A program made the translations under genes and the position numbers. A DNA stretch of 64,000 bases from Callaeas wilsoni (Eukaryota > Chordata > Aves > Passeriformes > Callaeidae). Below are positions 63,501-64,000 of the stretch, one piece after another. The stretch's first letter is position 1, and each line of letters begins with the position of its first letter. Location: positions 372,001 to 436,000 of the forward strand of contig VWPU01012707.1 of assembly GCA_013398955.1 (NCBI GenBank), written 5' to 3'. Under the pieces are notes generated by a model. The model saw only the letters and a program-made list of their open reading frames with translations. It was not told the DNA's origin and did no database searches.

Positions 63501-64000
63501 GAAGCCCTGAGCAATTAAGAGTTGCACAGATCAAGCAGCATATAGCTCATGCGGTCCCCATGGGCCACTCCAGACAGGACCAGATGACAAAAATGTTCTC
63601 TGTGCTACTGCCAGGAAGCATGACTCCACTGGAGTCTCTGGCAGAAGGCACCTGTAGACACCCAAGGTGAGCAGTGTCAAGGGTGTTGGAGCCAGGGCTA
63701 TAGGACAGTTTGCTCAGAGACCTGGGTACAACTCATGGGTAATGTGGAAGAATGGGGATATCTATTGTGTGTCCCAAGGAGATTAAACCCTGGGGGAAAA
63801 TAAAGTGTGATTTGATTTGCATATTATAGGAAGTACTCTGTCAAGAATTACCTGAACTAATGGAGAATGAGCCTTGCAAGAAGACAGGCAAGCACCGTGA
63901 TGACCCAACATGAGTCAATAATTTAACACAATATGCCATCTCTCCTGTCCTGAGCTACCACATAGCACATGAAGGCCAAGTCATGCATCAAACAACTCAA
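60516..64000. other. 5' flank of SLC13A1, no gene seen
   Basis: AT-rich sequence without recognisable exons. The longest open frame (117 codons, 60936-61289, minus strand) has no recognisable motif. In mammals the next gene on this side is IQUB; none of its coding sequence is visible in the remaining few kilobases. Confidence 0.5.
61340..61900 (+). mobile_element. Possible ancient CR1-type LINE relic, plus strand
   Basis: Degenerate A-rich sequence. The segment CAACAGTTCCAGATGAAATT followed by CACCCGTAATTCATGGCTGA resembles the old CR1 phrase '...GGTCCAGATGAAATTCATCC...GGCTGATGA'. The preceding sequence also reads like the purine-rich region upstream of it. The call rests on one good landmark, so confidence is limited. 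Confidence 0.35.

Overview
The window is vertebrate nuclear DNA, most probably from a bird. It is AT-rich and non-coding apart from one spliced gene. It carries several CR1 LINE fragments, some with the avian-type 3' tail based on ATTCTATG, and two long-terminal-repeat fragments that resemble avian ERVL and ERVK LTRs. One run of Ns (37982-38110) shows it is an assembled draft scaffold.

The only protein-coding gene I can support is a complete SLC13A1 (sodium/sulfate cotransporter NaS1) on the minus strand. It has 15 coding exons, from the ATG at 59920 to the TAA at 37042-37044. The splice phases join all exons into one open frame of 1821 nt (606 codons plus stop). The protein keeps the family hallmarks: an SNT motif in exon 4, a TGTSTN motif in exon 7, an SNPAT motif in exon 13, the Na:sulfate symporter signature in exon 14 and a C-terminal N-G-T sequon. 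A TATA-like element lies about 55-60 bp upstream of the ATG, and a candidate AATAAA lies about 240 bp past the stop.

Layout. 1-37 kb is the 3' flank of SLC13A1. It has no recognisable gene but holds a strong CpG island (about 2030-2515), a 1.6-kb CR1 (19.16-20.8 kb), an older CR1 with a second CR1 fragment next to it (26.7-27.9 kb), a 106-nt pure pyrimidine tract (30.6 kb) and an old CR1 tail (35.1 kb). 37.0-59.9 kb is SLC13A1; its introns contain four CR1 fragments and two LTRs, both LTRs antisense to the gene. 59.9-64 kb is the 5' flank, with the promoter region, a CR1 3' end and an old LINE relic. In mammals SLC13A1 lies between CADPS2 and IQUB; neither is visible here, but the CpG island is on the side where CADPS2 would be expected.

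I found no previously undescribed system. The items most worth a second look are the orphan CpG island, an LTR that starts at the branch-point region of exon 11, a possible in-frame cryptic exon in intron 3, and two splice-site peculiarities (a weak GTTGAG donor at exon 11 and a NAGNAG acceptor at exon 7).
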